Shown here: positions 1 to 10,800 of the stretch, piece by piece
How positions within the stretch are numbered: position 1 is the stretch's first letter
Layout: each line of letters starts with the position of its first letter
Source: Eunapius fragilis
Taxonomy: Eukaryota > Porifera > Demospongiae > Spongillida > Spongillidae
DNA: 64,000 bases
Reading direction: 5' to 3'
NCBI GenBank assembly: GCA_963681505.1
Contig: OY811984.1
Coordinates: forward strand, 940,772 to 1,004,771
The notes under the pieces: model-generated
Database searches by the model: none
Told to the model about the DNA's origin: nothing
What the model saw: only the letters and a program-made list of their open reading frames with translations
Position numbers and translations under genes: made by a program

Positions 1-1
1 A

Positions 2-2659
2 AGACATCACACTAGCATTTGTTCCAGGACTGCCCAAAAGAAAGAATCTTCATCATCAAGTGCATCTGATGAAAGTGTAAATCATCAGCGTGTACCTAAA
101 GGAAGTAAACCTCCTGTTGTGACATTGTACGTGGACGCAAAAACTCCAGTACTACTTCAGACAGCGACAACTGGTGTTCTTCGGCCCAATAGTTCATCCC
201 CAGTCATACCAGCCAGGATGATTCTTGACTCTGGTAGTCAGAGATCTTACATAACAAATCGACTGAAGACAGCACTGTCACTACCTACTGAGCAAGTAAA
301 AACAATGTTGATCAAAACTTTTGGTTCAGTTGAAGAGAAAAGGCAGAACTGTGATGTTGTGAGGCTTGCTATGAAGACCAAAACTGGAGAATGTTTGGAG
401 TTAGCATTTCTTGCAGTACCTCTAATTTGCGAACCTTTGTCCGGGCAGCCAATCATGTGTGTGGCTGAACGATTCCCACACATCTTTGGATTGGATCTGG
501 CAGATCCACACTTCAGTGGTGAAAATCTTGATGTGAATATCCTCATTGGATCTGATCACTACTGGGAGGTGGTAACTGGGAATGTCATGAGAGGGGTGTG
601 TGAACCAATGGCGATTGAAACAAAATTTGGATGGGTCCTGTCGGGACCTGTACATGGTATCTCAAGTGAACTGTCTGTTGCAAATCTTGTTTCCTCACAT
701 GTACTGCGACTGGATGCATCCCCTGATACAACTGAATCTGAGGCAAACCTAGATATGAGACTAAAGAAGTTTTGGGATTTGGAGTCCTTGGGGATCAACA
801 GCAGTGAACCTTCGCTGTACGAAAAGTTTGTTGACAGTTTGACCTTCTGTAACAACAGATACAAAGTGAAACTACCATGGAAAGAATCACATTCCACATT
901 ACCTGATAACTATGAATTGAGTCAGAGCAGATTACGAGGTTTACTGAAACGTCTCCAGCAAAGTCCAGACATTCTCAGGCAATATGATGCTGTTATCAGA
1001 GAGCAAATAGATAAAGGGATCGTTGAAATTGTGGCTGAACTTGACATTGACTAGGTAGGCAAAGTACATTACATCCCACATCATCCTGTCATTAAGTTGG
1101 ACAAGGCAACTACAAAGCTGAGGGTTGTGTATGATGCTTCAGCAAGATCTAATGGGCTTTCTCTGAATGACTGTCAACACAAGAGTCAGAGTTTTGATTT
1201 CGATTTGGCAAGGGCTGAAATCTACTGGATACAAATCTTGCAAGAGTCCCTACTTAAAGAAAACAAGTTCAGCCAGTGGAAGCAACAGTTTGATATGTTT
1301 GTTGACAATGAAGGCTTGTGGAGGTGCAAGGAACGGTTGAGTGAATCAGATATTACGGAATTTGCCAAGTATCCGATTCTCGTGGATGCAAGCCACCATA
1401 TAACAGCTCTAATTGTGAAGAGTTGCCATGAGAAAGTACTGCATGGTGGGGTGAAGGATACATTGACAGAATTGAGATCACGGTTTTGGATTGTTCGGGG
1501 AAGGCAAGTGGTGAAAAAGTTGCTGTTTCATTGTGTAATTTGCAGAAGATTTGATAGTCGACCGTTTCAGCCTCCACCACCTCCTTCATTGCCTGGATTC
1601 AGAGTCCAAGAAGCTCAACCATTTGCATACACTGGAGTGGACTTTGCAGGGCCTCTTTACATAGTGAATGACCCAGACACCAAAGTGTGGATATGTCTCT
1701 ACACATGCTGTGTGACTAGAGCGGTGCATCTGGATATTGTCCCAAACCAAACAACTGAGGCATTTTTGCGAAGCTTCAGAAGATTCTCAGCCAGACGAGG
1801 TTTCCCCTGCCGAATGATTTCAGATAATGGGAAAACTTTTAAATCTGCAAGTAAAGTCATCTCAACGATGCTCAAAGACCCTGTTCTGCAAAACTTCTTT
1901 GCCGAAATTCACCTAAAGTGGGTTTTCAACTTGGAAAGAGCTCCCTGGTGGAGAGGAATATTTGAGAGGATGGTACGTTCAATGAAGAGATGTCTCAAGA
2001 GAACTATTGGACGATCTAAACTCTCATATGATGAGCTTTTGACTGTTGTCACTGAAGTGGAGATCACACTGAACTCACGTCCTATCTCCTATGTGTCATG
2101 TGATGACATGGAAGAACCACTTACACCTTCACATCTACTAGTTGGTCATCGGTTGTTAAGCTTGCCCGACCCATTGTGTGCTAAAGCCCTTGATCCTACA
2201 TATGGAGAACAACAGCTTACATTGTGTAGTCTGACACGAAGAATGAGATATCTTGGTGCAACACTGAGTCATTTTTGGCGTAGATGGAGGAGGGAATATT
2301 TGACTGAATTAAGGGAATCCCATCGATATGCTAACAAAACTAATGGTCAAGAAGTGATTGCAATTGGTGATATAGTTGTAGTGTATGACCATGAACTTCC
2401 CAGAACCCTGTGGCGATTGGGAAAGGTAGAGCAGTTGATACGAGGTTCAGATGGAGCAGTCAGAGGTGCGTTAGTCAGAGTGAACAGTGGCAAAAAGAAT
2501 ACATCATTTCTTAAACGCCCAATACAACACCTCTATCCATTGGAAGTGTGTTCAGATTCAGGTAAAAAAAGTGATTCAGGTGAAAAAAAGAGAAACACAA
2601 ATTGTGGAAGACACATGTACGACAGTCAAAGTGCAACGTCCAAAACGAGCCGCATTTAA
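2..2659 (+). mobile_element. Degenerate BEL/Pao LTR retrotransposon, gag-pol 3' part
   Basis: An open frame enters from the left edge with the residues RHHTSIC, typical of the end of the Gag zinc-knuckle region in BEL/Pao elements. It continues into a DUF1758-type aspartic protease (motif LDSGSQRSYI, about 213-245) and the start of the reverse transcriptase. An in-frame TAG at 1052-1054 interrupts it. The same frame resumes and reads RT-type residues (VYDASARS, about 1126-1150), then jumps at about 1170-1190 directly into the pre-integrase region. Most of the RT and all of RNase H are therefore missing by internal deletion. The integrase zinc-binding part, the catalytic core (TGVDFAGPL, about 1632-1660; SDNGKTF, about 1819-1840) and the C-terminal DUF5641 domain are recognisable. 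The frame is shifted near the A-runs at 2565-2590, and a short conserved tail continues in another frame to 2708. The copy is non-autonomous and decayed. Confidence 0.88.
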
Positions 2660-2746
2660 AAGAGCACAACAAGCAATATCAAGCTGTATCAAGGAGTTAG
2701 ATTCATGATTTAATGTCTCTCACTCTCACAGTTGACTTATAGTCAA

Positions 2747-2930
2747 CGGGGGGAGAATGTTTGAAAATACACACACAAATGTATTGGAACGATTACGTAA
2801 CTACGTAACCGCACGTGATGTATTATTATTTTTGTTGTTGTAGAGAAGTGCTTGACAACCGCCGCGCGCAACTGTATTGGAGTAGATTCATAGTCAATAT
2901 AAACGCGAACGATTCTCTTTTAACAATCCC
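2747..2930 (+). repeat. Polypurine tract and probable start of 3' LTR of the BEL/Pao copy
   Basis: A purine-rich stretch (GGGGGGAGAA, about 2748-2757) lies just after the pol reading frames and is followed by TG at 2759-2760, the expected start of a 3' LTR. A TATAAA-like sequence is present near 2899. The LTR right end is unclear; TTTTAACA near 2928 is one possible CA end. The 5' LTR is outside the window, so the LTR cannot be confirmed by pairing. Confidence 0.45.
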
Positions 2931-2938
2931 TTGCGCTT

Positions 2939-3036
2939 CTTGGACCACACCCAAGCTAGGCAGTTCTTTTGTTTTAGGCAGTCTGCCAAACCTCCCTAGG
3001 GCCCTGTTTGCGCGCTGCGTATATATGCACAATACG
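2939..3036 (+). repeat. Dispersed repeat R1, copy 1
   Basis: About 97 bp starting with TGGACCACACCC, containing GGCAGTCTGCCAAACC and GTTTGCGCGCTGCGTAT, recurs at 16688-16795 in the same orientation with small indels. No coding content is seen. Confidence 0.7.
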
Positions 3037-3079
3037 TCATCAACGGCTCCAATTAAAGCTAACAAGAGTTTTATATCAG

Positions 3080-4176
3080 TCATGAAAGCCAGAAAAAAAA
3101 AAAAAGTATATTTGATTGTGACACGCAAAATCTGTATGCTAGATCCTGTTCTTCAAGGTTCAGCCTAAGCTTCATCAAAACCAACAATATCTCTTGGAAA
3201 CGACTCAGTTTGCCTATGAAAGGTACTCCTGATGATACAAACTTAACTATGAAGTCAAGCATAGAAAATGTAGGGAGCCCAGTGTAAAAGTTGACTTTTT
3301 TGTCATCATCCTTCAAATGCTGTTCTGATAATGGTCCTATACATGCCTGAAGCTTAAGCTTATCAACCCTCAGGTTTACACAGCTATAACATTGATCCGT
3401 TTCCTCTGTCTGAACACCGCCATGTATCATAGCTGGATATTCCACATCTGCTTGGACCATCACAGCTTTCGTCAAAGGTTTTCCCCCAAATGTGTTGTCA
3501 TCCATCAAAAGTTCTACCTGAACTGCATTGTCACTAACCGAAGGCATCACTTGAATACATTTGTCATTCTGTGAAGATTCATCAACTGTGACTGGGTTAA
3601 CTTCAAAATGTGCTTGCACCTGCACGTCTGTCACTGAAGGCTCCACGTGATGTGAAATGTCATCCACCATTGATATTCTTTGGGCTGCAATAGCATCAGC
3701 TTGCAGTGCTACAAAAAATGCATATATTGAAACAGTGAAGTTATCATGCCGATGATGCATACGTACATGTTTTATCCTTTTCCATGGCGGTGCAAGCAAC
3801 AGATGTGCTACGTTTACGTTTCGTTTCTGTGGTCTGTATGTATTTCTTTAGCTTCCTTTTGAGCTTTTCCCTACTTCGACAATCCACATCATCAAAAATG
3901 CTTGGAACGAAGTCAGGATGCAGTGGATCGAGACTAGTATGACCTAGTAACGACCAAGAGTGTGATAATGCATCTTTTGTTCGGCGTGAAATCGGTACCT
4001 GATATGAAGTGATCGCTGCAAAGCCTATGCGAGTCAGTTGGGACAAAGCTTTGCCAACGAATTGCGGAGATCCAGAGCATCCTACGACTCGGGTCCAACG
4101 GGAACCGATAATATTTGATCGGAGAGCCAGCTTTCTTTTTGTTTCTACAACCCGGAGCGCAGCAACTCAATACCAT
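3080..4176 (-). CDS. THAP zinc-finger protein with transposase-type HTH, truncated
   Basis: Model: complement(join(3080..3708, 3767..3943, 3999..4176)), 327 aa, with two GT-AG introns of 55 and 58 bp in consistent phase. The N-terminus is a THAP DNA-binding domain (about residues 1-75): it begins MVLSCCAPGC and continues through W, CSDHF and HPDFVPSIF, so the C2CH zinc ligands are present. A basic stretch follows (KLKRKLKKY), then a low-complexity acidic/polar middle, then residues like the helix-turn-helix that precedes DDE transposase domains (about residues 245-315: FYTGLPTFSMLDFIVKF, LVLMKLRLNLEEQDLAYRF). The DDE catalytic domain is absent. The frame ends in an A/T homopolymer near 3100, where the element seems to be cut off. 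It could be a fragment of a THAP/HTH transposon or a domesticated DNA-binding gene. The intact splice phases argue against deep decay. Confidence 0.6.
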
Positions 4177-5220
4177 CGTCTAAGTCAAATCCTCCAATGT
4201 ACAACGTCACGTGATTATAATTAGATTCATTCGTATAGTAATGGAATTCATCTTTTATCGAATAAGGTCTATAGTCCAATCCTCGGGCCGTCATCGTTGG
4301 AATGGATGACACCTTTAATTAGGTGACGACGGGCGTATTTCATTGTTCCGACTTTATTATCCTCGAACGCTGTGTAACAGTGACTGCTTTCTGCTCGAAT
4401 AAGAGGTACATTGTGAGATACAGTGGTTTGGAGGTGTCTGACATCAATTTTGGGAGAATTATAGCGTAACCTACGACTGGCTTAGTTCTGGGCATTTTTA
4501 AATCATAGCGTTAAGGATAAAAATCGGTGTAAATTTGATTTAGAAGCAACTAAATGAACTACACAAACGACGATAGGTTAAAACCATTGTGTTCGTTGCG
4601 TCAGCGTACAAGACGCGAAAAAGCACGTTTTGATAGGGGGATGGTTGTGGGCATTTAGCAGTCCTAAATGCTGTTGTGGGTCGATTTGTGCTTCTTTTCC
4701 GGATAGGAAACTAAATTTTACACAAACGACTATGAAAGACGCAGTGAAAGAACTCAAAGCGCGTTCTCTTTGCGTTGACAAAGACACATGTTCGTAGGCG
4801 CCATTGCTGGGGGCGGGTGCAACTTTGAGTTCAAACTTTCGCGATTGCATCACGCAGTAATTCCTTTGAACCTACGTAGCACGAGCATAAGGAATAGGCC
4901 TCACCATAGATTATGCAGGCTTCGTACGAAGTCTATAATCAATATCTCTGCTATAATACACCTTACCTTTGCCATTTCTTACTAACTCTTTTTAATAAAT
5001 AGCTCTCCCGGTCCAACGATGATGGAACCTGCTAATTGGTGCTAACGACATCCGTTTCCAATCCCTGTGTAGAATATCTATGCTATAGCTAACCGGCAAG
5101 CTTTACCAGAGATCATATATAGAGAGATTGGCCAATCAACACCAATTAACGCTATCTATGACTTTTAAGGCTTCAGGTGTAGCTAGATCTATAGATCTCT
5201 GCTATTCATACCTATATGAT
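4177..5220. other. Non-coding stretch, no feature recognised
   Basis: About 1 kb upstream of the THAP gene. Short ORFs on both strands show no recognisable protein. It presumably holds the THAP gene promoter at its left end. Confidence 0.4.

Positions 5221-5264
<44 letters not shown>
5221..5264. repeat. (CA)n microsatellite
   Basis: A perfect CA dinucleotide run of about 20 units, ending next to the left arm of the inverted repeat at 5267. Confidence 0.95.
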
Positions 5265-5266
5265 CA

Positions 5267-5306
5267 CCGTACATCACCATTGTACCTGTATGCATGGAAA
5301 GCGCAT
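5267..5306. repeat. 40-bp inverted repeat, left arm
   Basis: Positions 5267-5306 are the exact reverse complement of 5851-5890. The 544 bp between the arms holds the decayed minus-strand ORFs described separately. This could be a fold-back structure or a small inverted duplication. Confidence 0.85.
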
Positions 5307-5313
5307 TGGATGA

Positions 5314-6015
5314 TCATAGGTAGAAGCACAGAACTGCATCCTTTGTCCCACGCAGCGCTGAGAATGCACCAACAAAACAAAATGTTATCATTTTTCTCCA
5401 TCGTTCCACAGCACAACTGTTGATACCATCAGTTCCAACAAAATGACAAAATTTAACCTCCATTGAATAAAATAATTCAAATGTCATGTTGCTTACAAAC
5501 AACAAACCACCACGATTCACAGCTGTGATCCATTCTGTTGATACACTTGTTTCTTCTGTTCCATCACTTAAGAGATCGTCTAGACACAGGAGCAGGTCTT
5601 GTTTCTGTTCATGTGGATGCGATGACTTCGATATCTTCTTCTTAAGGGATCTTGGGATGTAACCAGCAGCATAGCGAAGGCCTTGCTTGAATCTCTTCAT
5701 CAGTTAGATCAATAGGCATTTTACTATTGACATCATGAGTGGTGAAATTGCACTGTGACTTAATTAAATGAAGAAAAAATCGGTGTCCAATGTACTGGCA
5801 GAACATGTGGGACATTTCCAATTGAGAACTCTTTCGTAGAAATGCTTTCCATGCGCTTTCCATGCATACAGGTACAATGGTGATGTACGGGCAGAATGAT
5901 ACTTACCCCACATTTTGGCTCTCCTCTTAGCACCTGCTGTGGAGGAGCTAGCTACTGGCACAATGCAGCAGACAGTAGGTCTCTTAGTTGTGTTTGAAAC
6001 AACGGTTTTATTCAA
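5314..6015 (-). pseudogene. Unidentified decayed ORF set, probably transposon-derived
   Basis: Three minus-strand frames run in series: 6015-5907 (ends KRRAKMWG at a GTAAG donor-like site), 5863-5700, and 5700-5314. The last two join in different frames at about 5690-5700, around the residues LTDEEIQ and then GLRYAAGYIPR, so a frameshift or unrecognised small intron separates them. The AGYIPR block followed by a hydrophobic/acidic region resembles the C-terminal parts of some transposases, but I do not recognise the family. The 40-bp inverted repeats at 5267 and 5851 bracket part of it. Confidence 0.3.
5851..5890. repeat. 40-bp inverted repeat, right arm
   Basis: Exact reverse complement of 5267-5306. 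Confidence 0.85.
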
Positions 6016-6095
6016 TTTTAATAATTTATGGCTGGAACGGGTATAGAATTCACATACTTGAATCTAGAAATAGACATGCACATGGCATAGATATG

Positions 6096-7878
6096 CTAGT
6101 CATAAAAATGGTCAGCTCTCTGTCTGTGCCACTATACTGTACATGGTCCCACGGCTTTCCACCTACACACGTGACAGATATGTTGATGTCAGTCATAGTA
6201 AATACAGCTGTGATTAACCACAATGACTATTGGTGAGATGTTGTCAAACCAACCCAGCATCGCCACCATCTTATGCAGGCTATTTAGATGGGTATTATTG
6301 GGCACAGCCCAAGGGATGGAGTTGCATGCCTAACAACACTGTCTGTTTGTAGGTTATATCATGAGATGTTGCCACACCCACCCAGCATCACCAACCTCTT
6401 ATGGCTGTTTAGGTGGGTCGATATTCCACAATTGGGCTCAATCCGGTACCAAGTTGAGTCTAGAGCACGGTGGCATGCCTAACTGACAATGAAATAATGT
6501 ACCAGATACAGCTGGATAGCCAACGTGATGTAAGACCAAACCGTCAAATGAAGAAAACCATATATGACATTATGATATTACAGTGTAGTGTAGGTGATGA
6601 AGATCACAATGAAGGGCGCGGTAATCCAATTTATAGTGTGGAATCAAAAACACATATTTTGCTTTAAAAGATTCATGATATATCCCCATTGTCTGAGGAT
6701 ATATCTTATAGTGTATTATAACATTTACACTAGGGGAACCTGCTCTTGATGACAGCTGTGAGGTAAGCATCATTTGTACGTACAACAAGTCAATACATTT
6801 ATACACCACACATGTATACCAATTTCTATCACATATTTTGGAAGCAACTACACAGCAGTTACCACAAAAAGTGAAGATAATTGCAACTGAGAAACTAGTG
6901 AAGGTCTCCCAAAACCTGGAAAGAATTATATTGAAGTGGACAATGCATGATATTGAAAATGCAGATGGCAGTGGTTGTGACAGCAGTAGCTCATTTTCAA
7001 ATGAGCTACTGTATTGTATTTGTAAACATCCTTACAACCCCGGCTAGTATCCATTTTGGACACAGAAATTCAGCAGAAAACACTTCAGATTTATGATCTC
7101 AGGTGACTACTGTGGTGAATATGCAGAGATTGTGTTGGAATAAATGAAGGAGCACATTACATTAAATAAAAATTATAGATGTTCTGCTTGTGATAATCTA
7201 GGATTGGTTAAACGCGTTTATACTGACGGTAAGATGATGTAATCCATCCACAAAGCCTGTCTTGCATTAGTGCTCAGATATGCATGTGCTCATGCAGGTA
7301 AACTTAAGCACACACTGCTGATCATATGAAATGTGTGCAAGTATGCATGTTTCACCTGGATGCCAAGATGGCCTGATGGCACGTTTCAGCCAGAACATCA
7401 CAAAGGGTGCCTGTTGTGTCATGTCACCACAGCACCCCCATGCTTACAAGTGGTGGCATGATGTCCAAGAGGGTCCAGGGCATTGCCAGGGCAGAGTGCA
7501 CAGTGGGACACCCTGGGATGTGTCCACACCAAGCCACCACTTTATGGCAACTTGAACGGACTAGTGGATCATGGTGTCCTGTAATGGCATGACTGACATC
7601 TTTTATTATTAATCATTAACAATGATAAATTGATGTGAGGGTGCATGTGCATAAGACTTACAAATATATATGCGCCTGTTTTGCTGGATCATAGCGATAC
7701 AGGATAGCTAACCGCCTGAGGCCATGCACTTATTATGAATTATGCATGGCAGGTAAGTACAGAAAGAAGTCAGTTAAACTGCTACAAGTTACTTCAGTCG
7801 ATGAACCACCTGAAGTTAATGTTCAGAGCACTGTGCAACAGGTGGGAGCAAGATGCTGCAACAATCATCTTAGTCACA
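6096..7878 (+). repeat. Large repeat family R2, copy 1
   Basis: This 1.78 kb segment is nearly collinear with 20431-22111 (copy 2, with small deletions). Its right end, from about 7597, is also present at 24041-24329 (copy 3). The left boundary is at CTAGTCATAAAAATGGTC; the right boundary is after CTTAGTCACA, inside what looks like an exon of the FN3 gene. Internal short ORFs resemble no family I know. The repeat therefore carries the 5' part of the FN3 gene locus and was copied into the 4TM gene cluster. Confidence 0.85.
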
Positions 7879-10800
7879 GTGCTACTGTTATCCTCCCCAA
7901 TGTGGTGGAGCTACAATGGGCGCCTCCCCTTGTCTCCAATGGCAACATTGTTTTCTACACATTGTATGGCACACCACTAACATTGTATGAAGATATGAAG
8001 GGTTTGCCTGTTTCAATGGCTTCAGCTAACATTCAAAAGGCATGTGTGCTTATGGTAAACAGAGGCATTATATGATAGCTAAAGTTAGTACCTGCAAGCA
8101 TTGGAGTGATGCATGTAATGTTCTAATTATACTCCTGAAGTGGGTTTTTTTTTTTACAACCAATGATAGCCACTTGATATTTTAGTGATCTGGTATTGAA
8201 GAGTGGCACAGCAATAAATGTATTCTTATGTTGCTTAGTACCATGTTTTTTGTTTTGTTTTTGCGCTTCAGGTGCTTTCAGCAGCTGTTACTGTTGGCAC
8301 GGTGACCATTGACAGTTTCGATGTAGTATACCAATTTCAGCTGTCAGCTTCTGTGTACATTGGAACAACTGAAAATGAAGGGCAGCTATCTGACATAACC
8401 AGCAGGTCTACTGTCTATATTCCACAGCCTGGTAAGAGCACCCCTTGGCCAAACATTGGGGGGGGGGAGAGAGGGGGGTGGGGGGGAGTTGTATTCAGAA
8501 TATCCTATGGTAGGGAAGGAGACCTTTCCACACACCTTCAATACGAAGGGGGCATCATTGCATTTCATTTATTAGACATTGCGGGTAGTTGCCACTGCAT
8601 TGTGCTTTGATGTGGTGACCTTGGTATCTGTCAGAAGTGTGGGAACGAAATTGCAGGGGAATGGGGCAGTGGGGGTGAGGGAGGGAGAGGGGGAGGGGAG
8701 GGGAGGGAGTGGGGGAAGGGAGGGGAGTGGGGGAAGGGAGGGGAGTGGGGGAAGGGAGGGGAGTGGGGGAGGGAGTGGGGTGGGGGAGGGGAGTGGAGTG
8801 GGGGAGGGGAGTGGAGTGGGGGAGGGGAGGGGAGTGGGGGAGGGGAGGGGAGTGGGGAGGGGAGGGGAGTGGGGGAGGGGAGTGGGGGAGGGGAGTGGGG
8901 GAGGGGAGTGGGGGAGGGGAGGGGAGGGGAGTGGGGGAGGGGAGGGGAGTGGGGGAGGGGAGGGGAGTGGGGGAGGGGAGGGGAGTGGGGGAGGGGAGGG
9001 GAGTGGGGGAGGGGAGGGGAGTGGGGGAGGGGAGGGGAGTGGGGGAGGGGAGGGGAGTGGGGGAGGGGAGGGGAGTGGGGGAGGGGAGGGGAGTGGGGGA
9101 GGGGAGGGGAGTGGGGGAGGGGAGGGGAGTGGGGGAGGGGAGGGGAGTGGGGGAGGGGAGGGGAGTGGGGGAGTGGAGGGGAGTGGGGGAGGGGAGGGGA
9201 GTGGGGGAGGGGAGGGGAGTGGGGGAGGGGAGGGGAGTGGGGGAGGGGAGGGGAGTGGGGGAGGGGAGGGGAGTGGGGGAGGGGAGGGGAGTGGAGGAGG
9301 GGAGGGGAGTGGGGGAGGGGAGGGGAGGGGAGGGGAGTGGGGGAAGGGAGGGGAGTGGGGGAGGGAGTGGGGTGGGGGAGGGGAGGGGAGTGGAGGAGGG
9401 GAGGGGAGTGGGGGAGGGGAGGGGAGTGGGGAGGGGAGGGGAGTGGGGGAGGGGAGGGGAGTGGGGAGGGGAGGGGAGGGGAGTGGGGGAGGGGAGGGGA
9501 GTGGGGGAGGGGAGGGGAGTGGGGGAGGGGAGGGGAGTGGGGGAGGGGAGGGGAGTGGGGGAAGGGAGGGAAGTGGGGTAGGGAGTGGGGTGGGGGAGGG
9601 GAGTGGGGGAGGGGAGGGGAGTGGGGGAGGGGAGGGGAGTGGGGGAGGGGAGGGGAGTGGGGGAGGGGAGGGGAGTGGGGGAGGGGAGGGGAGTGGGGGA
9701 GGGGAGGGGAGTGGGGGAGGGGAGGGGAGTGGGGGAGGGGAGGGGAATGGGGGGGGGAGGGGAGTGGGGGAGGGGAGTGGAGTGGGGGAGGGGAGGGGAG
9801 TGGGGGAGGGGAGGGGAGTGGGGAGGGGAGGGGAGTGGGGGAGGGGAGGGGAGTGGGGAGGGGAGGGGAGTGGGGGAGGGGAGGGGAGTGGGGAGGGGAG
9901 GGGAGTGGGGGAGGGGAGTGGGGGAGGGGAGGGGAGGGGAGTGGGGGAGGGGAGGGGAGGGGAGTGGGGGAGGGGAGGGGAGTGGGGGAGGGGAGGGGAG
10001 GGGAGGGGAGTGGGGGAGGGGAGGGGAGGGGAGGGGAGTGGGGGAGGGGAGGGGAGTGGGGGAGGGGAGGGGAGTGGGGGGGGAGGGGAGGGGAGTGGGG
10101 GAGGGGAGGGGAGTGGGGGAGGGGAGGGGAGTGGGGGAGGGGAGGGGAGTGGGGGAGGGGAGGGGAGTGGGGGAGGGGAGGGGAGTGGGGAGGGGAGGGG
10201 AGTGGGGGAGGGGAGGGGAGTGGGGGAGGGGAGGGGAGTGTGGGATGGGAGGGGAGGGGAGTGGGGGAGGGGAGGGGAGTGGGGGAGGGGAGGGAGTGGG
10301 GGAGGGGAGGGGAGTGGGGGAGGGGGGGAGTGGGGGAGGGAGGGTAGTGGGGGAGGGGAGGGGAATGGGGGAGGGGGGGAGGGGGGGAGGGGAGGGGAGT
10401 GGGGGAGGGGAGGGGAGTGGGGGAGGGGAGGGGAGTGGGTTGATTAAAAAGGTCAAGTAGTACTATTTAATACAAACATAAACAGAATGCCAAAAGAGAC
10501 TCAGCCGTCTATATGACCTGGCCAATTGATCTGGCAAGGATTGCATGGGCAATTGAATAACAGGACAAAAAAACAATTAATAATTTAATTTTCACCAGAC
10601 AGTAACAATATCATTACCAATGAATTGATAATATCAGAGATCATATATAGATGTTATGGCAGAAGTCCTATGTCTGCCCCAACAGCAGGGGCGATTGCAC
10701 CCAGCCACCCATCCCCACTCATCCCCACCCACCCCCACCCAGCCACCACCCCCACCCATCCCCACCCACCCCCACCCATCTCTGAGTTCCGATGCTGCTG

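Noticed and set aside
8555-10460. Very long ORFs (up to 633 codons, Gly/Glu-rich or Pro/Ser-rich) on both strands
   Set aside because: They lie wholly in the G-rich minisatellite; open frames on both strands follow from the repeat unit lacking stop triplets. The array sits in an intron of the FN3 gene.
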